Positions 10,970 through 21,484 of a DNA stretch of 64,000 nt are shown here, piece after piece (the stretch's first letter is position 1; each line of letters begins with the position of its first letter). The stretch is from Spinacia oleracea. Taxonomy: Eukaryota; Streptophyta; Magnoliopsida; Caryophyllales; Amaranthaceae. The DNA lies in NCBI RefSeq assembly GCF_020520425.1, contig NC_079489.1:96700810-96764809 (forward strand), in the 5' to 3' direction. Below the pieces are notes generated by a model. The model had not been told where the DNA came from, searched no databases, and saw only the letters and a program-made list of their open reading frames with translations. A program made the position numbers and the translations under genes.

Positions 10970-12493
10970 TGTGAGGGGGTCGAAAAAGCACGAGGCTAAT
11001 GCGTGACCTCGTCCCTCGTGGGTGTGACGATTCTTTTTATTCAATCAAGTGTAATTGGATTTCCTGTGAGTTTACACCCAATTGACTAGTAATATAGGAG
11101 TCGCCATTCAGTTTTTAACGACAATGAGAAAAACTGACAAAACCCGGTTATCGTGACATAAAGGGAGTGCAATTATGTTTGACCACGACGGCCGTAGGTT
11201 CCCTTGTGATCCCTGGTGTGGGGATCTCTCAACATACACCCGCAAGGTAGAGATTGAGGGTTCGGGGGACTGTAACTACCGAGAGGAGTACTCGCTCGTC
11301 AATAACTCCAGAGGCAGGATATCCTTACTAGCTCAGCATAAATAATTGAAGGGACATGCGTTAACTATTAAACTAATCTGAGTTGATTTTAGCAATATGC
11401 AACATATAATACTAGATCGATCGCGATTATCTGATTTAAATAACATTAAGGGACCTAGCATGATAATTCAATTTCCCAAAGATATTGTATTTGTTAGGCG
11501 TGGTAGAACAATCAGATTTAGTTAGTTTAACAGTTCATAAAAAGGGCGAGGAAAGCAATTAAATCATCGAAAAAGGGACACATTACGACGCACCCTTGAG
11601 AGGTGCGTCACGGTTCTCAGAAAACTAACCACTTTGACTTTGCTATTTCTCCTTTTTATTTAACGAATCTCAAATTATGGGACAGGATACGTTCTGTTCG
11701 ATTTATGGATCGATTGCGACAGAACGCGTGAAAAATTTCGCAGCGTGAGGCTTAGGCTAAGGGTTGGAGTCAATACTCAGAATATGAATTGTGTGTTCTC
11801 ATTGTTGTCATTTCACGTCGAACTTGGGCTATATTTATCGAAAAGAGTTTGTGGAAAGATAGAATTGCAGAGTTCTAATCCACAAAGAATTAGGAAAAAA
11901 ACACGTACCAGGTATTTTCAGCGCCCAGTGCTGGGCGTCAAAGATTTCGGCGCCCAGCTCTGGGCGTTGAAAATAGGATCCAGGCAATTTCAGCGCCCAG
12001 GGCTGGGCGTTGAAATTGCTGTTTGGGCCGTTTTTTTTTGTCAGATTCGGATTCCTAGAATCCGGAGTGTTTGAGATTTAATTGAGTATTTTAGTGCGTA
12101 TTAACCTTGTGACGGGATGCGTCTGGGCCCGTTACGAACTCTAGGCTCGTTAGGATTTTAATTAATACGTGACTCCTATTTTCGAATCATATTAGGAATA
12201 GGATTCTCTCGCAATTTCTATCTCATTTAGGATTTATGTTGGAGTACAACACCTAATTTTGACAGGTTTCTATCTTTTATGACTTGCCACTTTTAACAAT
12301 TACCGATTATGGCAGTTACTATTTTTAGCAGGTTTCCATAAATAGCAGGTTTCTGTAAATAGCAGGTTTTGGGTGAAATGAAAAGGGAAATTGAGATTCG
12401 TTATTTTATAGGAGATGCGTTGTCAAGTGGAGATTTACGTTTTCATCATCGAACCTTCCCTTTCGGGAATGGGGACAAATGTAGGTGTCTACA
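10970..12493 (-). repeat. Tat-1 5' LTR (1,524 bp)
   Basis: Minus-strand termini are TGTAGACACC...CCCCTCACA, matching both LTRs of Tat-2 along the whole length. The TATA-box equivalent at 11,832-11,839 reads GATAAATA on the minus strand instead of TATAAATA, so the promoter is mutated. Three CGCCCAG quasi-palindromes (11,917-12,018) lie about 85-180 bp upstream of it. This copy is visibly more diverged than the two Tat-2 LTRs are from each other. Confidence 0.9.
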
Positions 12494-13995
12494 ATACCTA
12501 TCTCCCCTCGGCATGCTACACTCTTAGTAGGAAAGAGAAAAAGGTGCTTTGCGAGTCTTTACAAGGAATTAAGGTTCCTGAGGGATATTCTTCTAATATT
12601 AAAAATCTTGTCTCGATGAAAGACCTGAAGTTGATAGGTATGAAATCTCATGATTATCACATTCTCATGGAGCATCTTTTACCGGTGGCTATTCGCTCCA
12701 TTTTACCGGATCATGCTCGAGATGCTATCACCAAACTTTGCATTTTCTTCAGTGAGATATGTAGCAAAGAGATTGACCCTTCGAAGTTGACTAGCTTGCA
12801 AAATGGCATTATTGTTACTTTATGTCAATTGGAGATGTATTTTCCGCCTTCCTTTTTTGACATAATGGTCCATTTAACTGTCCACTTGGTTAGAGAAATC
12901 CAACTATGTGGACCTGCTTTTTTAAGGTACATGTACCCTGTTGAGAGATATATGAAGATTTTTAAGGATTATGTTATGAATGGAAGTCGACCAGAAGGTT
13001 GCATTGCTGAGCGCTACATTCTTGAAGAAGCAACATTGTAGTCACTACCTTTCTTCTCTTGAAGCTATAGGGATTCCAAAGCCTAGACATTCAGGAGGGG
13101 TGGAGGGGAAAGGGCTTATGGGATGCAAAGTGTTAACTATATCTCATGAAATGTTGAATCAAGCACACTTGTATGTTTTACACAATAGTCCTGAGGTTGA
13201 TTTATACGTGGAGAAACACATGGATATCTTGAGGAGAAAATATCGAGGTAAGTCTGAGAAATGGATCACCGATAAACACAATTCTACCTTCATTGAATGG
13301 TTGCAAGTTCAAGTTGCGGATGAGCTAGATAAGTCACCATCAAGCATTTCTGTCGATTGCAATGGTTGTCTCGAGGTCCTCGTAGGGATGTATTATCATA
13401 TTCTGGCTATCAAATTAATGGTTATACATTTTGCACAAAGGATAGAGACAATGAGATTACAAATCAAAATAGTGGGGTGACTATTGTTGCACAAGCTATG
13501 CATATCTCCAGTGCAAAAGATAAAAATCCAATATTTGCAAAAATGTCTTATTATGGGGTGATTGATCATATATGGGAACTGGATTACAGTGCTTTTAGAC
13601 TTCCTATATTTTGTTGTAGATGGGCTAATAACAACAGTGGTGTTCGATTCGAGAAAAGACACGGGTTCACATTTGTTGACCTTAACAAAACGGGTAGTAA
13701 AGATGATCTATTCATATTGGCAAGCCAAGCAAAACAAATATTTTATGCTACTGACCCGGCTCATAATAGATGGTCTTTTATTTTATCAACAAATAAACGA
13801 CATCCCTTTCAGAATAATGAAATAGATGATATGGAGGATGCTTCTTTCTTGTGCCCATCAGGCCCTGTCAATAATGAAGCTAATGATCATGCCATCGAAG
13901 ATGAGTTCTATATACGCGATGATCACACAGAGGGGATATGGGTAGATAATTCGGAACCATCTACTACTACTAAACAGAAGAAAAGAAAACTTTGA
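12494..13995 (+). pseudogene. CACTA transposase, C-terminal DUF4218-DUF4216 part, interrupted and frameshifted
   Basis: The first frame, truncated at its 5' end by the Tat-1 LTR, carries DUF4218: LPSACYTLSRKEKK, IKVPEGYSSNI, LEMYFPPSFFDIMVHLTVHL and MYPVERYMKIFKDYV, to about 13,040. The second frame (from about 13,030) continues with SHYLSSLEAIGIPKPRHSGG and ISHEMLNQAHLYVLHN. The third frame (from about 13,360) has WLSRGP, GYQINGYTFCTK and DUF4216: YYGVIDHIWELDYSAFRLPI and ILASQAKQIFYATDPAHNRW, ending in a lysine-rich tail. Two frameshifts, near 13,030 and 13,360-13,480, break the gene. In the family this protein recognises and mobilises element ends; the catalytic TNP2-type region lies upstream, outside the window. 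Confidence 0.9.
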
Positions 13996-14026
13996 AATGG
14001 TAACCATCTGGGATATCCCTTGTGAC

Positions 14027-16100
14027 CGAATTTAAAAAAGGAGAGTCGAAGAAGGTAAAAGAGTGCAAAAGAAACCGAACACAGTATATTGTGGACACAC
14101 TAAAAGAAACGGCGGCTAAAGGAAAAGTCTTTATTGCTCCATATAATGCTGGGTATAATATCTTTCACTCACTTCTGTTTAAATGTTTGCCTATTGGAAA
14201 TATTCTTTAAATCACTTAAAATTTGATATGATGTTATGTAGGTTTCATTGGGTACTATGCGTCATTGATCCTTACAATAACACGGTATATTACTTGGATT
14301 CTTTACGTACTCTTTATAGGAACCGAAAAAGGCATCCTTGGGGATTTACATGAAATTGTTAACACGTAAGTGAATATAATTAACTACCATTGCTTGACTT
14401 TAATTAAATTTTTATACGATAATTTATGAATGGTCTTGTGACTCTTGTCTTAATTTTTGTTTCTCTTTAGAGCATTGTTGCAATTCCGAAGTGAAAGGGA
14501 GATTGCCACAAAGTTGAAGATGAACACAAAATGGCTGAAAATAGAAGTAAGTATTTTTCATATTAATTTTTTTTAATAAGGAAGAGGAAGAGACTATATA
14601 GTACTGATTGTCTTGGTATTTTTTTTTTTTGGTAGTGTCCTTGCCAGGAAAATTACATTGACTGTGGATATTATGTGATGAGATTCATGAAGGAGATAAT
14701 CTCACACAAGCGACTTCAAATTCCTGAAGTTGTAAGTCATCTAATCTTAATCTTTGGAGTATATGTTTATTAAATATGTTTAATTACCAAACGGTACTCT
14801 TGGTTAGTTGGTCTTGCAGTTATGCATATGTACCTTGTTGGTTAGTTGGTCTTGCAGTTATGCATAAACATGTCAAAACAGGTTCGTAGATTAAGAAAAG
14901 GGCATCCTATTGCAAGTGAAATTCTAGCAGTCTAGTTAAAGGAGTACATAAATAGTAATTTCATTATGACCTGAAAAACATTTTGGCAGTAGACATGACT
15001 ACATAATTTTCATACAAGTTTTCTGCTCAAAATGAATCAGCGAACAAATTATGGTACTCACCATAGGATTCTTTCTTCAGTCTAGTTAGCAGCAATACAA
15101 ACACAATGCAAATCAACCAGCCATGGAAAGAGTTCAAAGAAAAAGTTAGGATTTAGAGTTTTAGGCAACAAAAACAAAATCAAAGTATCAAACTAGCTTC
15201 TGCATAGAGGGTACTGGTAAAAGTAAGCATGGAAGGGCAATAGATGGATCAGAATCTGTGAGATCATGGTATTGCAGAAGTAAGCTGCAAAATTAATTCC
15301 CTAGACCCAACCTTGGGTGTTGTTCTCAGTCCTAGCTTTCATTTCAACTCATTCACTGTCACAAGGCCATTTACATCCACAGCCAGAAAAGTTCGATAAT
15401 AGATTAATAATAAACCAAAAACTAAAACATCCGGTTGCACATACCAGTCAACATAATTCCAAATGAGATGACTAGAATGATTCCAAAAAGCTTAAGACTT
15501 GGAGACTCCAACCTAAAACCACCAAGATACAAAAGAAAATTATTTTGAGAAGAAAATACCCAAAAAGTGGGAAAAAAAAGCATATGAATGTTATAACATC
15601 CTTGATAATCAGTTGTAGCAGGAATGAAGATTAATATTGTTATAGCTGAGTACGAACTAAAGTACATTACCAATATACTAAAAGTGGTGGCTATCTAAAT
15701 TCTTCAGATTACAAAAACTACAAAATAAAAGTAAACTACTTCTGTATTGTTTCCGACCATAAGATAGAACTGAAACTAAATTTACATTAAAAGAGTCAAT
15801 GGTTCAAAATTTCAAATTATCACCACATCTGTAAAGAATGGGAAAGTCCTTTTTAGAGGATAAAAAACCCATACTATCAGTAAGGGGTTTCTTTTTTGTT
15901 TTGGAAATACTTAATCAGCATCTCTTAACCATATGAATGATCTCTTAACTCCCCAGCTATATTTATATACGAATATCTAATACCTTGTTGTTTTGCAGTA
16001 TTTTTCAGATTGCCAGTTTTCAAGTTACAATACAGAGCAGGTTGATGAAGTAAGAACTCACTGGGTCCGCTATGTTGTTCAACAAATGCATAGTAGATAG
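14027..16100 (+). pseudogene. CACTA-associated Ulp1-like cysteine protease (C48), five exons, frameshifted
   Basis: This follows the transposase closely. Predicted exons are 14,027-14,152, 14,242-14,365, 14,471-14,546, 14,636-14,731 and 15,999-16,100, all with GT-AG borders. Exon 1 ends KGKVFIAPYNAG. Exon 2 begins FHWVLCVIDPYNNTVYYLDS (catalytic His and Asp). Exon 4 is CPCQENYIDCGYYVMRFMKE (oxyanion Gln and catalytic Cys). Exon 5 ends VRYVVQQMHSR. Exon 2 needs a frame change near 14,320-14,340: its start and its end (GILGDLHEIVNT) are in different frames. The last intron (1.27 kb) carries a foreign transporter exon on the opposite strand. Such proteases commonly accompany plant CACTA and Mutator elements; their role is not established. 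Confidence 0.85.
15445..15512 (-). pseudogene. Captured exon of a triose-phosphate/nucleotide-sugar translocator-like gene
   Basis: On the minus strand, TTTTAG precedes and GTATGTGC follows a 68-bp open exon reading LESPSLKLFGIILVISFGIM. This matches the conserved segment of plant TPT/EamA-type sugar-phosphate or nucleotide-sugar translocators (RLESPSLKLFGI...VISVGILLT). It sits inside the last intron of the CACTA-A protease gene, antisense to it, with unrecognised sequence around it. It looks like transduplicated host sequence that kept its intron borders. The rest of the gene was not found, so it cannot be functional alone. Confidence 0.55.
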
Positions 16101-16296
16101 ATTACATTTAAGGAATCGAAAAACATTCAACTCTATTAATTAATGTGTTTTGCGTAGTTTAATGTTTGTGGGATTATTTTAGAACATATTTATGTAATTA
16201 GTTATATTATAGTGACAATTGCAATATTTTTTTTATTGGAGGTTTGGAATTAATATTTAACTATTTACTCTATTATTCGTATGTGTTATTGTATAG

Positions 16297-16405
16297 GTCA
16301 ACGAAATATATTGTACAAGTCAACAAAATATATTGTCAACAAAATATATTGTACAGGTCAATGAAATATATTGTACAGGTCAATGAAATATTGTACAGGC
16401 AAACA
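16297..16405. repeat. Short tandem repeat in CACTA-A 3' region
   Basis: Four to five imperfect copies of a 17-24 bp unit built on GTCAAYRAAATATATTGTACA. No coding content. Confidence 0.8.
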
Positions 16406-16440
16406 AAAATTTTTTTTTTTTAAAATAAAAAAAATTACTT

Positions 16441-16687
16441 TAACAGCGCTTTTAAGACATCCGCTATTTTATAATAATTTAAAATTGACGCCAAAATCTT
16501 TAACAGCATTCTTATAAGCGCGGTAAAAGAATCATTTGAATTATCCTGAAGGGACCTTTAACAGCGCGTTTAGCAAACGCTGTCAAATGTACTTTTTTTG
16601 TTTTAACAGCGGTGCGATTAACAGCGCTCATAGAAGCGCTGTTAAATGACAAAACAAGCGCTGTTAAATGCCATTTCTGTAGTAGTG
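16441..16687. repeat. CACTA-A subterminal repeat array and terminal inverted repeat
   Basis: At least six copies of TAACAGCGCT or its complement, several as inverted pairs (for example AACAGCGCTCATAGAAGCGCTGTT at about 16,619-16,642, shortened here to its ends AACAGCGCT and AGCGCTGTT). They precede the terminus GTAGTAGTG at 16,679-16,687. In CACTA elements such arrays are the transposase-binding sites. Confidence 0.85.
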
Positions 16688-16790
16688 TAGCTGTTCCGAT
16701 CACTTGATCTCACTGAATTAATTGTTCGCAATTAATCTGAACCTTGGTATTAGACTTAATGCACCTTGGGTGAAGGACATATTTCCTTCA
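16688..16790 (-). repeat. End of a copia-type LTR interrupted by CACTA-A
   Basis: On the minus strand it starts TGAAGGAAATATGTCCTTCA, a self-complementary LTR start typical of some plant copia elements. It is followed by CCAAGGTGCATTAAG and a segment ending GGAACAGCTA, where CACTA-A begins. The first three bases after CACTA-A (TAG) would be its target duplication. The rest of this LTR lies beyond the nested insertions to the left. Confidence 0.55.
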
Positions 16791-17075
16791 GGTCGGGGCA
16801 TGAAATTTCACGAACTCTTCCCACCCTAGCCCCTTGATCAACTTATCTACTTTCGCCTCGACCCCCAAGGCACGAACACTCTCCCTATGGAAGAACTTGG
16901 TGGGCTTGATGGCCCTCTTAGATAATGGCTCAAAGAACTCCCAAGATCTTTGTTCAAGGAACTTAATGCCGTAGGTCTCAATGCCCGGAGGAGCCGGTGC
17001 CTTTCTCTTTGATGTAGAGGCGGTAGGGTTTGATGTAGAGGCGGTGGGGTTCTTCTTGGAGCGCTTGGGTGCCAT
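16791..17075 (-). pseudogene. Truncated ORF with 'putative plant transposon protein' domain (Athila third ORF)
   Basis: It starts at ATG 17,075 (MAPKRSKKNPTASTS). A basic, Ser/Thr/Pro-rich N-terminus with a direct repeat NPTASTS is followed by FHRESVRALGVEAKVDKLIK and GLGWEEFVKFHAPT. The latter resembles the start of the plant transposon protein domain found in the env-position ORF of Athila elements. It is cut at 16,790 by the copia LTR, leaving about 95 residues. Function is unknown in the family. The weaker part of the call is the domain name. Confidence 0.55.
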
Positions 17076-18130
17076 TGAACGATGAGTGTAAGCAAAGCAA
17101 AATCTACAAAAGCAAATGAAAAACAAAGCAGGACACACAAAGAAGGAAAAACTAAGTTAGTTCACAAACTAATCAAACAAATAACTACAAAAGCTAAAGT
17201 TAGCTATCTCAATCAACTCCTCAATAAGCTTCAAACACTACACTAACTCCTCAACTAGATTAAACCAACAACATTACTCCACGCAATCATCCACAATCAA
17301 ACAACCATCACTTCCACAAACAAGCATCATCAAATTAGCCCAAAACTTCACTTAATCATCTCAAAAGGTCTAGAGCTCAAGTAGAATAAGGAATTAAACA
17401 TGAATAGCTCATCTAAACAATTTAAGACCATTCACATAATCAAACATGCATCAAAAATAACCCAAAAACCACAAATTTCAGAAAATAAAAAATATCATGA
17501 ACATGGTAAAAATTGGAATGAAATGTAAGAATCAAAGGAAAGAAATCATCACCACAAGTAGAGGAAGTGGTCAAGAAACAATCCCAAGTAGCCTCAAGTG
17601 TTCCAAATTCACCAAGTACACAATTTGGCAAAATTCACAAAAACCCTAGAAATTTGGGGGTTTTTGCAAAAATCTGAAAATTTGGGGATTTTAGGGGTTG
17701 GGATGAATGAGAATGTGTGAATTTGATGTATGGGGAGTGAAATTAGTGAAGGGAAGTGAATGAAATTGATGAGGAGTAGGAGTATTGAGTAGGAGAAAGA
17801 GAGTAATGGAGTTGAGGAGTGAGAGGAATGCCGAGTAAAATGAAGAAAAATGGGGGAGGTTTGCGATGTTTTCGAATAAAAGGAGTCAGGGTCTGCCCCG
17901 CCAGGCTGTGCGACCGAACAGAAACAGGAGTTCGATCGCACAGACCTGTGCGACCGTTTACCAAAAAGGGGGCATTCTGCCTCCAAAATCAGTTTTGTGC
18001 GATTGAACGAAAAAGGACGTTCGGTCGCACAAAACATGATTTTGCAAAAAAAAAATTCAAACTTCACTATAAATTGAAAATAAAGCTAATTAATGGAAAA
18101 TTAATGCATAAAATCAAACAAAAACTAAAA
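17076..18130 (-). other. Athila-like spacer with cytosine-rich flank and GTTCGGTCGCAC motifs, no gene seen
   Basis: Nothing coding is recognised here. At 17,903-18,035 there are four or five copies, in both orientations, of a TGTGCGACCGAAC-like motif. The segment with TGTGCGACCGTTTACC and GGGGCATTCTG also occurs in the element's LTR at about 22,793-22,822, so this part derives from LTR-like sequence. Confidence 0.6.
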
Positions 18131-18135
18131 CTAGG

Positions 18136-18292
18136 AGTTAGACAACCGGGTTGCCTCCCGGGTAGCGCTCATTTAACGTCATTAGCTTGACGAATCCCCC
18201 CAAAGCTCATGGGGGGACAAGAAAGGAAATCAACACACGGGTTGCCTCCCGGTAGCGCTCGTTTAACGTCATTAGCTTGACGGACCCCCCAA
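18136..18292. repeat. Tandem duplication, two copies about 94 bp apart
   Basis: GGGTTGCCTCCCGG(G)TAGCGCTC, then TTTAACGTCATTAGCTTGACG and a CCCCCC run, occurs at 18,149-18,200 and again at 18,240-18,292. It lies directly after the gag-protease stop in the element's sense. Confidence 0.85.
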
Positions 18293-18296
18293 AAGG

Positions 18297-21200
18297 TCAA
18301 GGGGGGTCAAACTCACCCAACTTTGGGTCAACGCTAGTCAATATGCACTTCTTTGCCCCTTTGGGCACAAACATCTTACCAAAATCACCACTCATGGAAT
18401 GGGGACCAAACCAATTCTTCTTAGGCATAGGATCGCCTTGCTTAGAATTCTTACTCATGCATCTCTTACCATCAATTGCCGGAGTGTGTGCTCCCACATC
18501 ATCAAGATCCATCCCGAATGTGTCGGGAATGGTGATGACATCATCAAAGGAGTCACCTAACACCAAAGAGCTCTCATGCACATTCTTCTTGACTTTCCTA
18601 TCAATCTCAACATCACACTTAGAAGCACAAGGATTGTTAGGAGAATTAGCACAAGAATAATGGTTCTCAACACAAGCAATAGTGTCAATTTTCATGCAAC
18701 TTCTCATTTTAGAGCAACATTGATCATCAATAGCGAGCTTGAAACTAGCCTTGGTGTCTCCCGCTTTCAATGTGATGAGGCCACCTTGAACATCGATGAG
18801 AGCACCCGTCGTAGCCAAGAATGGCCTCCCTAAGATGATAGGGGTATGCGCGTCCTCATCGATGTCCAAGACAATGAAGTCAACAAGGAAAGTCAACTTC
18901 CCTATCACAAGGGGAACATCATCAACCCTACTCAAGGGGAACATAACCGAGCAATCAGCTAATTGCAAAGACATGGGGGTAGGGGTGAGATCGCCTAGAC
19001 TTAGTTTCTCATAAATTTTGTACGGCAAAATACTTACGCTCGCCCCCAAATCACATAGAGCGTTGTCAAACTTAAGCTCTTGGATGCTACAAGGAATCGA
19101 GAAGCTCCCGGGATCCTTGAGCTTTGGGGGGAACGTGCTCGAAATCAAAGCACTACAATGCTCCGTTAGGTGCACGGTTTCATTGCTGCCACAAGTCCTT
19201 TTGCCGCTCAAAATGTCTCTCATGAACCGAGAATAATGTGGCATTTGCTTAAGCGCCTCGGTGAAAGACAATGACACATATAGCTTGCTAATGGTTTCCC
19301 AAAACTTGTGAAATTGATCATCTAGCTTTTTTCCGGCAAATCTTTGAGGGTAGGGGGGAGGAGGAATTGGAAGAGGAGGAAAAGTAGTCTCCTTCGACTT
19401 AACACCATCACTCACGTTGTCGACATGAGACTCCTCTTCCTCCTTATCACAGTCCGGAGACTCCTTCCCCGTATAATCCTTACCCCTAGAGCAAGATGCA
19501 TCAAATAGCTTAGCATCATCATCAAGAATCATCCCACCCCTAGTCACAACCGAATACAATTTTTTAGGTGCTTGACCTTGGGGTGGGAGACTAGTATGCA
19601 CTTGTTGTTCTTTGATGGTGCTAGCTAGTTGTGCTAGATGGGTCTCAAACATCTTCAAGTGAGTGTTGGATTTCTTGAATCCATCCTCGAACTCAACATT
19701 CTTCTTGGCTTGCGCCCCCACAAACGACTCCATGAGAGCCTCAAGATTAGACTTGAGAGGCGGGAGTGGTGGAGGTGCATTGCCATAACCACTAAGGTTT
19801 GGTTGGAATTGGTTGCCATAGGTCCTTGGTCCATTGAATCCGGGAGGTGGATATTGAGACACACCATATGGATCTCCCGAGTTCAACGGATAACCCCCAC
19901 TAGAGGCACCCCTAAATTTCCCATAAGAATAGTTGTAACCCCCTCCACCTTGATGGTTGGGATTATAACTACCTTGATTGTATTGGCCTTGAGTGCCAAG
20001 ACCTTGAGATTGACCATAGGGTGCTTGGCCTTGATAGCCTTGCGCTCTATAGCCACCTCGGCCTTGACTATCATACCCACCTCCTTGGCCATAGCCTTGG
20101 TAGGATCCATACATAGGGGGCCCTCTAGGTGCTTGCCTAGCAAAATTTTGATTATCGGGGTTATCATTTCTAGACCTCTCATTCAAGGCATGGGCATATT
20201 CCATATCAAAATCACCTTCACAAGAAAGGCCATAATCCACATAGGACACATTATGCACCAAAGGACAAGCATTGGGGAAGTGACCTAAATCTTGACAATT
20301 ATCACAAAAAGAAGTGCCCGGAGGCATAGTGTCATAGGAACTCACCTTGCTCTTCCCCTTAGTGAGAAGAGTAGCCGAAGGGGGTGGAATTGTTGATGGT
20401 GATGGTGGTTGACTTGGTGTGCTCTCTAGCTTTTCCAATCTCGAGCTAAGCTTTTCAATGATCCTAGCTTGCTCTATAGCATATACCGACCCTTTACCAT
20501 CATCATTCCTACCCTTGCCATCATAGTCCCTTGCACCAACGTGCCAAGCTTGATAATTTTGGTCCACGTCCTCAATTATCTCTTCAATTTGATCCTCGGT
20601 CTTGTTCATGATGGGACCTCCCGCGCCCGCATCTAGACTCGTCTTTGAGTTTGGGATCAACCCCAAGTAGAAGGTTTGAAGTAACAACCACTTAGGGATC
20701 CCATGGTGAGGGCACTCCCTTTGGTACTCTTTAAAACGATCCCAAACTTCGAAAAGTGACTCGTCTCATTTTTGCTCAAAGGATTGAATTTTGTGGCGAT
20801 ATTCCGCCGTCTTCCCATGTGAGTAAAACTTACTCAAAAATGCACTAGTCACCTCGTTCCAAGTGCGAAGTGAATTTGGCTTGACCTCCTTGTCAAGCCA
20901 ATCACTAGCTCGCCCAAGGAGAGAGAAACGGAATAGAGTCAACCGCACATAGTCCGAGGTCACACCATTGTGTTTGATTGTATCACAATAATGTTCGAAT
21001 TGCTTTAGGTGCTCGCGTGGTGACTCGTTGCTCTTCCCACAAAAAGGATGGCTTTGAACCAAGTTCATCAAGGCGGGCTTGATCTCAAAGTTATTGGCAT
21101 TAGTTGTGGGAGCTTGGATACCACATATTGCTTCAAATGCTCCCGGTATACCCAAATTCTTTACCGGAAGAGCCATAGTCTCAAAAGCTTGCTCACTCTC

Positions 21201-21347
21201 TTCTTGTTCCACACCTACACTCAAGGATTCAAATCGGTTGTGGCTTGATGAGCTAGTTCGAACACGCCATAGTCTCCTTAGTGTCCTCTTCAATTCAAGG
21301 TCAAGAGGGTGGAGAGACCTTTGACGTGCACGACCCCTATCAAGCAT
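18297..21347 (-). pseudogene. Athila-like gag-protease with one in-frame stop
   Basis: The frame runs from 21,347 to a TGA at 20,768-20,766, then reopens in the same frame to the stop at 18,297. The first part is gag: FEIKPALMNLVQSHPFCGKS, LKQFEHYCDTIKHNGV, LTLFRFSLLGRASDWL. The second part has a zinc knuckle (CDNCQDLGHFPNAC) and a long Gly/Tyr/Gln-rich segment (YGSYQGYGQGGGYDSQGRGG onwards). Its retropepsin motif is ALCDLGASVSILPYKIYEKL with IILGRPFLATTGA. Gag packages element RNA and the protease matures it. Relatives read straight through the stop, which is compatible with a CGA-to-TGA change. The frame ends after the protease (KLGEFDPP) without RT. Confidence 0.88.
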
Positions 21348-21465
21348 ACAAACTCAAATAACACGTGAGTATTGCAAAGGAAATAAGAAAGCAAACAAGA
21401 ATGCAATTTTTTTGTATTTTTCTAATGGTAAACTAGTCTCAACAAAACTCAATAACAACGACCCT

Positions 21466-21483
21466 TCCCCAGCAACGACGCCA
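21466..21483 (-). other. Primer binding site of the Athila-like element
   Basis: TGGCGTCGTTGCTGGGGA on the minus strand, one base after the LTR end (...CCTATCACA). It resembles the Asp-tRNA-type site of Athila elements with two substitutions. Confidence 0.8.
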
Positions 21484-21484
21484 T

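Larger units (their letters stand above)
1..12493 (-). mobile_element. Tat-type Ty3/gypsy element Tat-1, 5' LTR and pol-less internal region, cut by window edge
   Basis: The 5' LTR is 10,970-12,493 and the internal region runs leftwards out of the window. Two blocks are collinear with the complete Tat-2 element: 9,880-10,969 matches 38,815-39,883 (leader), and about 2,510-2,970 matches 34,320-34,640 (downstream of integrase in Tat-2). Where Tat-2 has reverse transcriptase and integrase, Tat-1 has only a captured ECT-like exon and a LINE. No gag or pol is visible, so this copy is a non-autonomous derivative. It is inserted in the CACTA-A transposase gene: coding sequence resumes at 12,494. The left LTR and left TSD lie outside the window. 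Tat lineage is assigned through Tat-2, which has the extra RNase H. Confidence 0.8.
12494..16687 (+). mobile_element. CACTA transposon CACTA-A, right part
   Basis: It contains the 3' part of a CACTA transposase gene (DUF4218-DUF4216) and a C48 (Ulp1-like) protease gene. It ends at a CACTA terminus: the last bases TTTCTGTAGTAGTG read CACTACTACAGAAA on the minus strand. Subterminal TAACAGCGCT repeats precede the end (16,441-16,680). The left part is cut off by Tat-1 at 12,493 and presumably continues beyond the window's left edge. The right flank is a copia LTR fragment. Confidence 0.88.

Noticed and set aside
19638..20288. 216-codon plus-strand frame
   Set aside because: Antisense shadow of the Gly/Tyr/Gln-rich part of the Athila-like gag; the length is explained by low-complexity composition.
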